Shown here: positions 27,580 through 34,078 of the stretch, piece by piece
Layout of the letters: each line of letters starts with the position of its first letter
Position numbering within the stretch: position 1 is the stretch's first letter
Source of the DNA: Mesorhizobium sp. INR15
GTDB taxonomy: Bacteria > Pseudomonadota > Alphaproteobacteria > Rhizobiales > Rhizobiaceae
Assembly: GCF_015500075.1 (NCBI RefSeq)
Contig: NZ_CP045496.1
Coordinates: 1,364,001 to 1,428,000, forward strand
DNA: 64,000 bases
Reading direction: 5' to 3'
The notes under the pieces: generated by a model
Told to the model about the DNA's origin: nothing
The model's database searches: none
Seen by the model: only the letters and a program-made list of their open reading frames with translations
Made by a program: the position numbers and the translations under genes

Positions 27580-29912
27580 CAACGAACAGCGACGACCTTG
27601 TAATCAGCGTCAGCACCGACGTCACCAGCGTGAAGCGTCAGTTGACGCAACTCGGTCAGGACATCGGCCAGATCACTAGCAAGATTTCCAACCAATTCGA
27701 GACGATGAGCAAGGGCATCGATCAGTCGTTCACGCCGGTGCAGCGGCGAATTAATGACATGATCGGTATTCCATACACCGGCAAGGTCAAAGAGTGGAAG
27801 GGCGCGCTTGCGAGCTTCGGCAAGGAACTGGAGACCACAGGCGGGCACGCGGGCAGTAGCGCAACGCAAATGATGGCGCTGCAGCACTCTGCCCGCTCCA
27901 TGGTTGAGCAATTGGCGTTGGGCACATCGCCGTTGCAGGCGCTTACCGCGCAGTTTAGCCACCTTTCGTACGTTGCCTCGCAGCCTGGCGGCCTTACAGG
28001 CGCGCTTAGCACCGCTGGGACGACCATTCTCGGCTTGGTTACGAAGTTCCCCTATGTGACTGCTGCGATTGGCGCGGCAGGCGTAGCATTCGTTGCTTAC
28101 GAGGCGTTGGGCGGGACCAGTCTTCGCACGCTTGACGACATCCTCAAGACGCACGAAGCGAACATTAAGCTACTTGGCGACGCGTACGATCAGGTGGCAG
28201 GCAAGCAACAGAAATATGCGGCGCTGACCGCGCGTTCTGTCAATGCTGCCAACTCCAAGGATCTGCAGGACGCGAAGGACGTGCTGACCGGTCAGATCAA
28301 GGGGATATTCGATAGCGTTTATCAGACGATCGGTGCTGGCGGTGGTGGCCAAGGGCCGCTGGAGACAGTCTTAAAATCGCAATTCGAACCGTTCAAGCAG
28401 GCGCTCGCCGACTTGGCGAAATCGCACGACGTGAAGGCGTTTATCGACCAGATAGCCGCCATATCGGAGGTCAATCCGAAGCTCGAGTCTGCGCGCGCTG
28501 CCCTTGCCGACATGGCCGCGGAAGCCGCAAAGACGCAGGCGGCACTGCCCAACCTCGGGCATACGGTTGATGCGGTAACCGACACCGTAAACGCCTTTGC
28601 CCTACAGCTCGCCAACGTAGACTCAAAGCCGATCCAGGCAGAGTTGCAGGCGCTCTTCGACAAGGCCCGAGACGGTAAGGAGCCTATCGACGCAATCCTT
28701 CAGTCGTTAGCGGCGCTGGAGCAAGCCAATCCAAACTTCGCCGGCATTAAAGCCGGTTTCGCGGAGATACTGAAGGCCGCGGCAGCCACTAATGCGGCGC
28801 TTGACGCACTGGGCTCCAAATACTTTACCAACCAGGGCACAAACCCGAATGGAAGGCAGAAACTCCCCGTTGGGCTTCTGCCCGACAGCGCTCCAATCCC
28901 CGGTGAGGCACCCAACCGCGAGGATCAGGGCGCTTACGAAGACAAGCTGGCAGCCAAGGCGTCGCGCGGCCACAAATCCAAAGCACCAGCCCAAACCGCC
29001 ATGGACCAGTTCGCCGGAGACCTTCAGTCGATCAAAGACCGGACGGCAGCGCTGAATGAGGAGATGAATACACTCGGCCTCTCCAACGAAGCCCAAACCA
29101 AGCGGAAAATATCTCTGCAACTCGAGCAGACCGCACTAAAGCAGGTCCGCGAAGAAGCCCGAAAGAAGGGTGACGTCGATTGGCAAAATGCGCAATTAAC
29201 GCCGGACCAAATCGCAAAGATCGATCAGGTTTCTGCCGCCTATGCAGCACAAGCTGAGCAATTAAAAAATGCACAAGCCGCCCAGCAATTGCAGCGCGAC
29301 GTGCTGCAAGGCGTGTTCGATGACTTGCGCACTTCGCTCGAGGCCGGCCAGTTGTCGTGGAAAACGTTCGCGGACATCGCGACGCATGCGCTCGACAAGA
29401 TCATCTCGAAAATCGAGAACGATCTAATCGACTCGATCATGCAAGCCAACTCGGCGGCGGGTGGCGGCGGTGGTGGTCTTGGCGGGATATTCGGCGCCAT
29501 CTTTGGCGGTGGTGGCTCGAGCAACGTGTTTCCTGCCGCGCCTGCTGGCACGGGCGGCCTGTACGCAGACGGTGGCTATACCGGCCCTGGCGGCAAGAAC
29601 CAGAAGGCCGGCATTGTTCACAAAGGCGAGGTTGTCTTTAGCCAAGACGACATCCGCCGCAATGGCGGCGTAGCGGCCGTTGAGGCTTTGCGGCGCGGTG
29701 GTTCGATCGCTGCACCACAGATGCCAGCCATACAGGCGCCTTCGCGTGGTGGGGATACCGTCGCGGTCAACAACAACATCACAATCGACGCGCGCGGGGC
29801 ACAGCAAGGCGTTGGGGACGAGATCAAACGCGCCTTGGCTGAGTACGACAAACATACCGTTCCGCGCACTGTGGCCGCCCTACGGCAGGCTAAAATAAGG
29901 GGAATGACATAG
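27576..29912 (+). CDS. Phage tail tape-measure protein (TMP)
   Basis: A 778-aa complete tape-measure protein that in siphophages fixes tail length and enters the membrane at infection. The N-terminal half is helical and polar; a hydrophobic stretch follows (STAGTTILGLVTKFPYVTAA, about 147-180). The C-terminus has the lambda-type ending with GGYTGPGGKNQKAGIVHKGE and VVFSQDDIRRNGG. A Gly-rich linker (about 626-650) precedes it. I use ATG 27576 rather than 27534 because of GGAGGAGG and the ATGA overlap. No other tail gene is nearby. Confidence 0.88.
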   Translation: MTTNSDDLVISVSTDVTSVKRQLTQLGQDIGQITSKISNQFETMSKGIDQSFTPVQRRINDMIGIPYTGKVKEWKGALASFGKELETTGGHAGSSATQMMALQHSARSMVEQLALGTSPLQALTAQFSHLSYVASQPGGLTGALSTAGTTILGLVTKFPYVTAAIGAAGVAFVAYEALGGTSLRTLDDILKTHEANIKLLGDAYDQVAGKQQKYAALTARSVNAANSKDLQDAKDVLTGQIKGIFDSVYQTIGAGGGGQGPLETVLKSQFEPFKQALADLAKSHDVKAFIDQIAAISEVNPKLESARAALADMAAEAAKTQAALPNLGHTVDAVTDTVNAFALQLANVDSKPIQAELQALFDKARDGKEPIDAILQSLAALEQANPNFAGIKAGFAEILKAAAATNAALDALGSKYFTNQGTNPNGRQKLPVGLLPDSAPIPGEAPNREDQGAYEDKLAAKASRGHKSKAPAQTAMDQFAGDLQSIKDRTAALNEEMNTLGLSNEAQTKRKISLQLEQTALKQVREEARKKGDVDWQNAQLTPDQIAKIDQVSAAYAAQAEQLKNAQAAQQLQRDVLQGVFDDLRTSLEAGQLSWKTFADIATHALDKIISKIENDLIDSIMQANSAAGGGGGGLGGIFGAIFGGGGSSNVFPAAPAGTGGLYADGGYTGPGGKNQKAGIVHKGEVVFSQDDIRRNGGVAAVEALRRGGSIAAPQMPAIQAPSRGGDTVAVNNNITIDARGAQQGVGDEIKRALAEYDKHTVPRTVAALRQAKIRGMT

Positions 29913-30031
29913 ACGAGTGAAGCGCAGGCTTCGGCCGGCGGGCTTTTTGCTGCGCCGTGCGGCTGCTATGCGCTTGACACCGGATCGAAATGCAGCAATT
30001 TGGGGTTGAGGGTAGAGCTAGGGGATACATT

Positions 30032-30136
30032 ATGAAGAAGATCTATATCAAGCCGAAGCTCGAAAAGCGGGATCGGTTGTCCAGCGTAACTGCGATTGCA
30101 GCCAATTCTCAGGGCATTCCACAGGGCGGCCTCTGA
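30032..30136 (+). CDS. Orphan lasso-type RiPP precursor peptide, 34 aa
   Basis: The frame from ATG 30032 to TGA 30134-30136 encodes MKKIYIKPKLEKRDRLSSVT followed by AIAANSQGIPQGGL. The N-terminal YxxPxLxxRxxLxxVT matches the leader seen in lasso-type precursors (YxxPxL followed by a spaced small residue and Thr). Rhizobial genomes contain many such short genes annotated as putative RiPP precursors. No maturation enzymes are adjacent. AGGGGATACATT precedes the start, TTGACA lies 58 bases upstream, and a strong terminator follows. Confidence 0.6.
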   Translation: MKKIYIKPKLEKRDRLSSVTAIAANSQGIPQGGL

Positions 30137-30158
30137 CAACATAAATCACCACAATTCC

Positions 30159-30187
30159 GCCCGCTGCCGAGAGGTGGCGGGCGTTTT
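30159..30187 (+). terminator. Rho-independent terminator after the RiPP precursor
   Basis: GCCCGC-TGCC pairs with GGTGGCGGGC around a GAGA loop, followed by TTTT. It isolates the peptide gene from the ligase. Confidence 0.75.
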
Positions 30188-30245
30188 CCGTTTCGGGAAC
30201 CATTTCAGCGCAAGCTAATTGAGTCGCGGTTTGCGAGGTCTGTGA

Positions 30246-31103
30246 ATGCGTTTGAAGTTTATCGAGCCGTTGATGCCGACGCTCGTGGAGAAGCCTCCCG
30301 AGGGTGACGACTGGATTCATGAAATCAAGTTCGACGGCTACCGGTCCCAGATCATTCTCGACCACGATGTCCGCATCTTCACCCGAAACGGTTTGGACTG
30401 GACGGCCAAATATCGCGACCTTGCGGGCGCCGCCAAACGCCTCGGCCTGGATAATGCCATCATCGACGGAGAGATCGTGGTTCTAAATGAAGCAGGCCTG
30501 TCGGACTTCGCGGCACTGCGCAAGGCGATTACACGCCGACAGCAGGACCTCTATTTCGTCGCCTTCGATCTTCTCCACCTCAACGGCCACGATCTGCGCG
30601 ACATGGGTCTGGAGGACCGTCGTGAAATTCTCGAAGGCATCATCCAACCGGACAGCCACATCCAATTCAGCCAGGCGTTGCCAGGTGAGGCGAAGGCGAT
30701 ATTCGAACTGGTCGACAAGGCTGGTATCGAGGGCATGGTTTCGAAGCGGCGCGACAGCAAGTACCGCAGCGGCCGATCGACGAACTGGTTGAAGATCAAA
30801 AGCTACGCGGTCGAGGAATACGATCTGCTCGGTGTCGAGCGAGAGCCAGGCAAGCCGGCATTCGCGCTGATGGCCGACCGCAAGACCGGTCAATATGTTG
30901 GGTCCGCCTTCATCAACTCCAGCCGCGCGATCCGTGAGCGGTTGTGGCAGCGCGTCCAGGCCAATGCTGGGCCGGCGCCGAAAGGCATGAAGCGGCCAGC
31001 TACGGAATGGGTCAAGCCCGGCACGATCATCGGGCGTGTAAAAAGCTTGCGCGGCGAGGACGAACTGCGGCACGCTTCGTTTCAGGATTTTCGGGAAGAG
31101 TGA
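30246..31103 (+). CDS. Stand-alone ATP-dependent DNA ligase (LigD/LigC ligase-domain type)
   Basis: A 285-aa ligase with the adenylated lysine in motif I, EIKFDGYR (Lys28). Further nucleotidyltransferase motifs are IIDGEIVVL, FVAFDLLHLNG and EGMVSKRRDSKYRSG, with the OB-fold part ending near VGSAFINSS. Such small ligases work in bacterial NHEJ or act on nicks in short-patch repair. No Ku or LigD polymerase/phosphoesterase gene is in the element. The gene lies between two terminators and a small hypothetical gene. Confidence 0.88.
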   Translation: MRLKFIEPLMPTLVEKPPEGDDWIHEIKFDGYRSQIILDHDVRIFTRNGLDWTAKYRDLAGAAKRLGLDNAIIDGEIVVLNEAGLSDFAALRKAITRRQQDLYFVAFDLLHLNGHDLRDMGLEDRREILEGIIQPDSHIQFSQALPGEAKAIFELVDKAGIEGMVSKRRDSKYRSGRSTNWLKIKSYAVEEYDLLGVEREPGKPAFALMADRKTGQYVGSAFINSSRAIRERLWQRVQANAGPAPKGMKRPATEWVKPGTIIGRVKSLRGEDELRHASFQDFREE

Positions 31104-31142
31104 CCTCTTGACCGCGTCTGGAATATATTCCTATGATGGCGC

Positions 31143-31382
31143 ATGGCACGCACTAAGAGACACGAACGTATTTCTGAATACCACCTCGCGCTGATCGATC
31201 GGGCTGTGTTCAAGTTGCGGGTCGAGATGCAGGCCGCGCAACTCGCCTTGCTGCCGTTCCGCGCGCACTACGATGCGCTCGATGCGCTTCATAGCCATCT
31301 GCGGGGAGCCTTGAACCTGCTCAACGACCGGCCAGCCGGTTATGAAGAGCCGCACAGGGCGCCTATGAGTGGTGGCGGGTAG
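31143..31382 (+). CDS. Hypothetical protein, 79 aa
   Basis: Starts at ATG 31143 (MARTKRHERISEYHLALIDR), 39 bases after the ligase gene. Predicted mostly helical with a basic N-terminus. No family recognised; the coding call rests on frame and amino acid composition. Confidence 0.4.
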   Translation: MARTKRHERISEYHLALIDRAVFKLRVEMQAAQLALLPFRAHYDALDALHSHLRGALNLLNDRPAGYEEPHRAPMSGGG

Positions 31383-31647
31383 TTGGCCGGCGCCGCTTTG
31401 GGAGCGTTGCCTGAGGATAGCGCCGGCCAAGCGGTCCAACAGGTCCGCCGCATGACGACCTTAGTTGAGTCGCTAGGCGGGGTAAGGTGTGTGATCGCGG
31501 AATGGTGTCTGACGCAGCGGAACCTATTGAGCGGAACCTAATGGACCGCTCCTTATTCCGCAGATCCATTGTCGGTGAATGGCGATGCGCTCGGCACGCA
31601 CTGCACCGACCAGCCGGGCGCTGTTGGCTGTTTGTGGTACTCCGTAG

Positions 31648-32088
31648 TTAAGCCTTAGCCTTCCGTTTCGCCACCTTCTTCACAGGTGCTGCGGGCGCAG
31701 CCTTGCGACCCAACCCGCTCGCCTTCGCAAGCGCCGATCGGGAAGCCGAATAGTTCGGAGCGACCATCGGGTAGTCATGCGGCAGGCTCCACTTGGCGCG
31801 ATAGGCGTCAGGCGTGAGACCGAAGTCCGTCCTGAGATGCCGTTTAAGCGATTTGAATTTCTTGCCGTCTTCCAAGCAAATTATGTAATCGGGGAACACC
31901 GACTTTTTCGGATTTACGGCCGGAACCAGATCCACGGCCGGTTCAACTGCGGGCTGGCCTACGCCATGCAGCGCGGCGTTCACACTGGCAATCAGGTTCG
32001 GCAGTTCGCCAACCGGCACGGGATTGTTGCTCACATAGGCCGAGACGATATCGGCGGTCAGTTCGATTAGGTCGGTTTCATTCAGCAA
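31648..32088 (-). CDS. MucR/Ros-family transcriptional regulator lacking zinc ligands
   Basis: A 146-aa regulator of the Ros/MucR family, which controls exopolysaccharide and symbiosis genes in rhizobia. The DNA-binding core CLEDGKKFKSLKRHLRTDFG keeps one cysteine and one histidine, but the second cysteine position is Asp and the final histidine position is Asp. Zinc-independent relatives are known in Mesorhizobium loti (Ml proteins), so it may still bind DNA. The C-terminus is Lys/Ala-rich. The start is TTG 32088, with AGGAG eight bases upstream. Confidence 0.85.
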   Translation of the reverse strand: MLNETDLIELTADIVSAYVSNNPVPVGELPNLIASVNAALHGVGQPAVEPAVDLVPAVNPKKSVFPDYIICLEDGKKFKSLKRHLRTDFGLTPDAYRAKWSLPHDYPMVAPNYSASRSALAKASGLGRKAAPAAPVKKVAKRKAKA

Positions 32089-32140
32089 GTGCGGTCTCCT
32101 GATTGTCGCATCAATAGGGGTTTTAGTTCAATGAAGGGGT

Positions 32141-32620
32141 CTAATTCAATGTGGCATCCGCCAGCTTCAGGATGTTCCACCCGTCCATAGTGATCCTAAT
32201 CCAGAACTGACCAACTACATCCTCTTCCCAAGCCGCCCAACCGCGCAGGCTCATGCGGCGACATACGTCAATCATATGCGCAGGAATATCCCGGTAATGC
32301 CGGCGCTCGCCAGCAAGGAACCTAAGCGCCGCGATCTGCGGCTCGGTTAGCCGCACGACCGGATTTCGCGACACATAGCCACTAGCTCGGACCTGTGCCC
32401 CCAAATCGGTTAGCACGATGGTGACTTTGCGTCGCTTGCCGATCTGCATGTCGGCCATGCCGAGCCTCTGCAGTTCCTGATATGCAACGATCTCACGGTA
32501 CTCCAGCGCATCCATAGTGACGCCGTTCTCGGATGCGGTCAGTCGGTCGACAAGCGCTATTTGGGCTGGCGTGAGTTTGTGGATCAGGATGGGCTTGGAA
32601 GGCACTCGATACCGCTTCAC
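32141..32620 (-). CDS. Hypothetical protein with an internal duplication, 159 aa
   Basis: Two halves align by eye: LTPAQIALVDRLTASE (about 17) and LTEPQIAALRFLAGER (about 92), each followed by a helix, a Leu-Gly or Arg-Gly turn (QRLGMAD, SLRGWAA) and a beta segment ending TDLG or MDGW. The repeated unit looks like a winged helix. It is translationally coupled to the repressor gene upstream (ATGA overlap at 32617-32620). Function unknown; DNA binding is plausible. Confidence 0.5.
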   Translation of the reverse strand: MKRYRVPSKPILIHKLTPAQIALVDRLTASENGVTMDALEYREIVAYQELQRLGMADMQIGKRRKVTIVLTDLGAQVRASGYVSRNPVVRLTEPQIAALRFLAGERRHYRDIPAHMIDVCRRMSLRGWAAWEEDVVGQFWIRITMDGWNILKLADATLN

Positions 32621-32829
32621 GTCCGCAACTTCACGCCGGTGCCGTTGATGAACTCGACGCCAGCCGCCTCCAGGGCGGCGCGGATGGCGGCAACGGCGTC
32701 GCCAGATACCGTTCTACGTTTCCTCTCGAAATCGACCACGGTTGATAAGCCAATACTGGCGCGTTCGGCCAATTTTGGTTGGGTCCAATCTAGTAAGGAT
32801 CGGGCGGCACGACATTGCGCTGGCGACAT
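32617..32829 (-). CDS. XRE-family HTH repressor, 70 aa
   Basis: A small Cro/CI-type helix-turn-helix protein: CRAARSLLDWTQPKLAERAS, then IGLSTVVDFERKRRTVSGDA. Such proteins in elements control lysogeny-like states or act as antitoxin-type regulators. It ends in GVEFINGTGVKLR, a typical tail of short alphaproteobacterial XRE regulators. Two matching operators lie just upstream between this gene and the divergent gene at 32917, so autoregulation is very likely. Confidence 0.85.
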   Translation of the reverse strand: MSPAQCRAARSLLDWTQPKLAERASIGLSTVVDFERKRRTVSGDAVAAIRAALEAAGVEFINGTGVKLRT

Positions 32830-32832
32830 TAA

Positions 32833-32887
32833 TCAACATTTTCTGTTGACGCAGGCTTGCGTCTTGGGTATCAACATATTCGGTTGA
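32833..32887. promoter_or_regulatory. Two 17-bp operators over a divergent promoter
   Basis: TCAACATTTTCTGTTGA (32833-32849) and TCAACATATTCGGTTGA (32871-32887) are inverted repeats with the same half-site, 38 bp apart. Between and across them is a rightward sigma-70 promoter: -35 TTGACG at 32846, a 17-bp spacer and -10 TATCAA at 32869. The first operator overlaps the -35 and sits 4 bases before the repressor start; the second overlaps the -10. A central ACGCAGGCTTGCGT palindrome separates them. Confidence 0.75.
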
Positions 32888-32916
32888 TTTTCCAAACGCA
32901 ACAAAGGAGCCACACC

Positions 32917-33120
32917 ATGCGTAAGAAATTCACTACGATTTGCGTCAATGCCGCCGGACTGGGCGAGCGCCAGACAGAGCCCTGCACGTGCCGCGAGTGC
33001 GGCACACAGGGCCGCACAGCCAAGCGCGCTGTGTTCGATGATCAAGGTCGATGGCTAGTGCACTGGCTAGAGAAGAACGGCGAGGAGTGGGTCGGAACGT
33101 ATCGCTTGATTCCCTGCTGA
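32917..33120 (+). CDS. Small cysteine-containing hypothetical protein, 67 aa
   Basis: Starts at ATG 32917 with AAAGGAG upstream, under the operator-controlled promoter. Residues 20-30 have CTCRECGTQG, a possible zinc-binding knuckle; the rest includes VHWLEKNGEEWVGTYRL. Divergent to the XRE repressor and overlapping the next start by one base (TGATG). No family recognised. Confidence 0.5.
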   Translation: MRKKFTTICVNAAGLGERQTEPCTCRECGTQGRTAKRAVFDDQGRWLVHWLEKNGEEWVGTYRLIPC

Positions 33121-33341
33121 TGAACGCGCACCCGTTGACCATGACAGAACGCCTTGAAGCACTCTCCGCGCTGCCCAAGCTGTGGCGCGTTACGTCGATT
33201 TTTAGCGACGGCGTTGTGCGTACCCTTGATCAGCCGCTTCAGGCTTCCGCTGAGAATTACGCCAACCGCAAGCGGGAGTTTCTCGGCAAGGTCGTGGCGG
33301 ATGGCGTGCGCTTGGTCAGCGTTACCGTAAATCGCATATGA
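33120..33341 (+). CDS. Hypothetical protein, 73 aa
   Basis: ATG 33120 overlaps the previous TGA. The product (MNAHPLTMTERLEALSALPK) has an alpha-beta-alpha look; MTERLE at 33141 is an alternative start. It ends within two bases of a strong hairpin. Probably in one transcript with the gene upstream. No family recognised. Confidence 0.45.
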   Translation: MNAHPLTMTERLEALSALPKLWRVTSIFSDGVVRTLDQPLQASAENYANRKREFLGKVVADGVRLVSVTVNRI

Positions 33342-33644
33342 CGGTCGGCCCCTATCGTTTGCATTTCGATAGGGGCGACCCCCTTTTGCGCTCGCGGCGC
33401 CAACCGCTAGCAGCGCACAGCCCGCTGCCGGAAATGGGGCGGGCTTTTTGTTGCGAGCGTGACGGCGAATTAGGGGTACGGACCCGACATTGTTTGAGGG
33501 ACAACCAATGCTCCGCCGTCACCGGCCTCAACCGTCTCGCAGGCGGTAGGTTCCAAGTTTGCGGAAGAGGAGTCCCGATTGAGCGGGCTCTTGGAACGGG
33601 TCGCGCGTTAAGCCATTATCCCTGACAATCAGGAGAATCCCGCA
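33342..33644 (+). terminator. Gene-free stretch with two terminator hairpins
   Basis: First hairpin: perfect 9-bp stem CCCCTATCG/CGATAGGGG at 33349-33375, followed by a C-rich run and TTTT. Second: AGCCCGC/GCGGGCT at 33419-33445, followed by TTTT, a classic rho-independent terminator. The open frame spanning them has no credible protein content. The rest, up to the ribosome binding site at 33631, shows nothing I can name. Confidence 0.65.
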
Positions 33645-33809
33645 ATGGCTACCAAATCCAGTGGCAAAAACGTCCGGCTTTCCGACAAGGAGGCTTTGAA
33701 CATCGCAGAGCAAACCGAGGTCTCGCCAAAGCAGGCGAAGGACCTTGCGACCGAGCACGGCAAGGAGAAGGCCCAGGAGGAAGCCAAGGACTTCAAGGCC
33801 GAGGGATAG
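33645..33809 (+). CDS. DUF3606-like small protein, 54 aa
   Basis: ATG 33645 has AGGAGAAT upstream; TAG at 33807-33809. The product (LSDKEALNIAEQTEVSPKQA, then LATEHGKEKAQEEAKDF) fits the short DUF3606 pattern of a helix-turn-helix-like unit with an alternation of acidic and basic residues. Small DUF3606 proteins are common and uncharacterised in rhizobia. It is the last gene before the tRNA and thus lies at the right end of the element. Confidence 0.55.
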   Translation: MATKSSGKNVRLSDKEALNIAEQTEVSPKQAKDLATEHGKEKAQEEAKDFKAEG

Positions 33810-33884
33810 CCCGCTTCGGCGGACGTTTTTCGCGTTATGGCAAACGGAAAAGTCCTACGAAAAACTCAATGAAATCAATGTGAC

Positions 33885-33974
33885 TGGCGGAGAGGGAGGG
33901 ATTCGAACCCCCGATGGGCTTGCACCCATGCCGCATTTCGAGTGCGGTGCATTCGACCACTCTGCCACCTCTCC
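33885..33974 (-). tRNA. tRNA-Ser (anticodon CGA)
   Basis: On the minus strand the 90-nt gene starts GGAGAGGTGGCAGAG and ends CCTCTCCGCCA. The acceptor stem GGAGAGG/CCTCTCC is perfect, the CCA is encoded, and the anticodon stem loop CCGCACTCGAAATGCGG gives anticodon CGA (codon UCG). A long variable arm GCATGGGTGCAAGCCCATC marks it as a class II serine tRNA. Its 3' end is the integration site of the element to the left. Confidence 0.95.
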
Positions 33975-34078
33975 GCGGTCATGGTCCGCCGTTGCCGGCG
34001 CGGCGCACTAGATAACGGCTGAACCGGCAGGTTACAAGGCCAAATCCACCCGATTGTCAGGCTTCTTCGGCAAGGACG

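Larger units (their letters stand above)
16641..33898. mobile_element. 17.3-kb integrated phage-satellite-like or reduced prophage element at tRNA-Ser(CGA)
   Basis: Bounded by 14-bp direct repeats, with the integrase just inside the left end and the intact tRNA at the right end. Gene order from the left: int, alpA-like, DUF3102-like, small proteins, primase, RepA-like ATPase, iteron-like block, small terminase candidate, unknowns, prohead protease, HEPN-like (antisense), tape measure, RiPP precursor, DNA ligase, MucR-like, repressor with operators, small proteins. No large terminase, portal, capsid, holin or lysin gene is visible. Several genes use TTG or GTG starts and overlap by 1-20 bases, which indicates compact phage-type organisation. 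Confidence 0.8.

Noticed and set aside
33338..33625. 95-codon frame after the small genes
   Set aside because: It spans two terminator hairpins and shows no protein-like pattern.
16641..33898. Two tandem elements split near 29900
   Set aside because: No additional tRNA-Ser 3' fragment or second integrase is seen between the tape measure and the ligase.
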